Translations under genes and position numbers: made by a program
The notes under the pieces: model-generated
What the model saw: only the letters and a program-made list of their open reading frames with translations
What the model was told of the DNA's origin: nothing
Database searches by the model: none
NCBI GenBank assembly: GCA_002284615.2
Contig: MU069456.1
Span: 426,880 to 458,396 of the forward strand
DNA length: 31,517 nt
Reading direction: 5' to 3'
From: Dunaliella salina
Lineage: Eukaryota > Chlorophyta > Chlorophyceae > Chlamydomonadales > Dunaliellaceae
Shown: one piece after another, positions 30,572 through 31,517 of the stretch
Position numbering within the stretch: the stretch's first letter is position 1
Layout: each line of letters opens with the position of its first letter

Positions 30572-31081
30572 GCAAGCCCTGGAGGAAACAACAGGGTTTG
30601 CAGCTTGCCGCAAGTTCCTTTTCTGGATCCACTTCACTCTATGGAGCTGTTTGAGCACTCGAGTGCATTTTAATTCTGCGGCAGGTTGCCAGACCTGGGC
30701 ATCCACCAAACCATGCTCCACCATTTGCACTCTTTGAAATTTGTGAAAGGCAGGGGAAAATCGTGAAGCAATATCGAGCCCCCTAATGGTACATCGAACC
30801 GGCAACTGTCGCTCCACAACCCTGGTGTGAATAAACCAAGACAAGTGAGCTCAATTACAAGATGCAAACATCCCTAACTTACTCGAATCAGAGTCTTCTA
30901 ACCATTGTAATGAAAATTGCTGTTGGCACACAGTTTTGTCTGCGGAGTCAAACCAAATCAGATCACTGATGCATGCCTTCTGACCCTGAATTGCATGAGA
31001 GGAAGCCTGCAAGCACTTGGCTTTCAGGTGCACACCTTTGATCTCCTGAAGGTAGTGCCTCTCCCTGTCCTTGCCTTTCAT
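30572..31081 (-). CDS. Putative gene of unknown function, partial
   Basis: Three possible exons on the minus strand: 31081-31036 (MKGKDRERHYLQEIK), 30939-30883 (DKTVCQQQFSLQWLEDSDS) and 30821-30572 (VVERQLPVRCTIRGLDIASR, FQRVQMVEHGLVDAQVWQPA, RVLKQLHRVKWIQKRNLRQA). Exons 1 and 2 join in phase. The donors after exons 2 and 3 are strong (GTAAGT), but the best frame of exon 3 does not follow the strong donor of exon 2; a weaker donor three bases later restores it. No domain recognised. The protein-like composition of exon 3 is the main support. A longer overlapping polyGln frame (31472-30963) is an alternative first exon. Confidence 0.3.
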
Positions 31082-31103
31082 CGGCGCCCTGTTTCAGCTC
31101 TTG

Positions 31104-31190
31104 CCCCTGCTGCTGCTGCTGCTGCTGCTGCTGGTCCTCTTGCTGCTTCTGCTGTTGCTCCTCTTGCTGCTGCTGCTGCTGCTGTTGCAA
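31104..31190. repeat. (CTG)n / CTT-interrupted repeat
   Basis: CTG arrays interrupted by GTCCTCTTGCTTCTG units. On the minus strand one frame is open as polyGln with Glu/Lys interruptions, which could be coding. Confidence 0.9.
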
Positions 31191-31469
31191 CCCCTGCTCT
31201 GTTTGAAGGCCCTTTCCCCCATCCCCCCTCGCCCCTTGACCACCCTGCCCGAATCCCCCACCTGAGACCCCCCCTTCTGTTCCCTCCACTCGTCTTGTAA
31301 TCCCTTCCATACGTCCAGCATTAGAGACTGCCTTCATCTGTGCGTGGGCACCCCCCGAGCGTTTATTGATGTAACTGCCTAGGGAGAAGCCCCGCATTGC
31401 CACTCCCATGCTCTCCTCACCCACCACCAAGCCATCCCACAAAGCAGCGCGCTTCAGTAGCACCTGCGT

Positions 31470-31472
<3 letters not shown>

Positions 31473-31517
<45 letters not shown>
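31473..31517. repeat. (GT)n microsatellite at the window edge
   Basis: A pure GT array reaching the end of the window; its full length is unknown. Confidence 0.95.

Overview
This window is nuclear DNA from a eukaryote, most likely a green-lineage organism. I would guess a chlorophyte alga, because the expansin type and the repeat ORFs resemble ones I associate with such genomes; that is from memory and unchecked. There are no bacterial-style operons. Coding sequence is cut into short exons by GT-AG introns, simple repeats are abundant, and about half of the window is decayed mobile elements.

Layout. (1) 147-4004 and 10203-14587, minus strand: two tandem paralogous genes for secreted expansin-type wall-loosening proteins. 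Gene A (left) loses its 3' part at the window edge. Gene B (right) can be followed through 14 exons; only the last few codons are missing. The first nine exons match in phase in both copies, and exons 2-9 match in length to the base. Gene B shows that the expansin domain is followed by a ~180-residue C-terminal domain that does not look like the usual expansin CBM63. (2) 4005-10200: spacer between the genes with a (GA)n tract, a LINE 3' end with poly(A), and small SINE-like elements. (3) 15.5-18.0 kb and 26.4-26.95 kb: broken fragments of a LINE-type reverse transcriptase. (4) 18.1-20.7 kb (minus), 21.2-23.2 kb (plus), 25.8-26.3 kb (plus) and a scrap at 5.28 kb: a second element family, here called element B. 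Its ORF carries a Cys-rich N-terminal part, RNase H, a CxxC-H-C finger and a C-terminal PD-(D/E)XK-like nuclease module. All copies are broken. (5) 25103-25743: a TA-flanked element with perfect 24-bp terminal inverted repeats. (6) 28.4-31.5 kb: minisatellites, a six-unit 65-bp tandem repeat, CAG/CTG tracts and a doubtful minus-strand gene.

How it fits together. The host genes are the expansin pair. The rest is mostly a layered record of insertions. The most interesting link is a conserved 3' tail, centred on CTTAATGCACGC followed by GCATAGACTTTT, shared by element B and by short elements sitting in expansin introns. This suggests that a PD-(D/E)XK/RNase H element mobilises small passengers. 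In one intron the edge of the passenger coincides with the splice donor.
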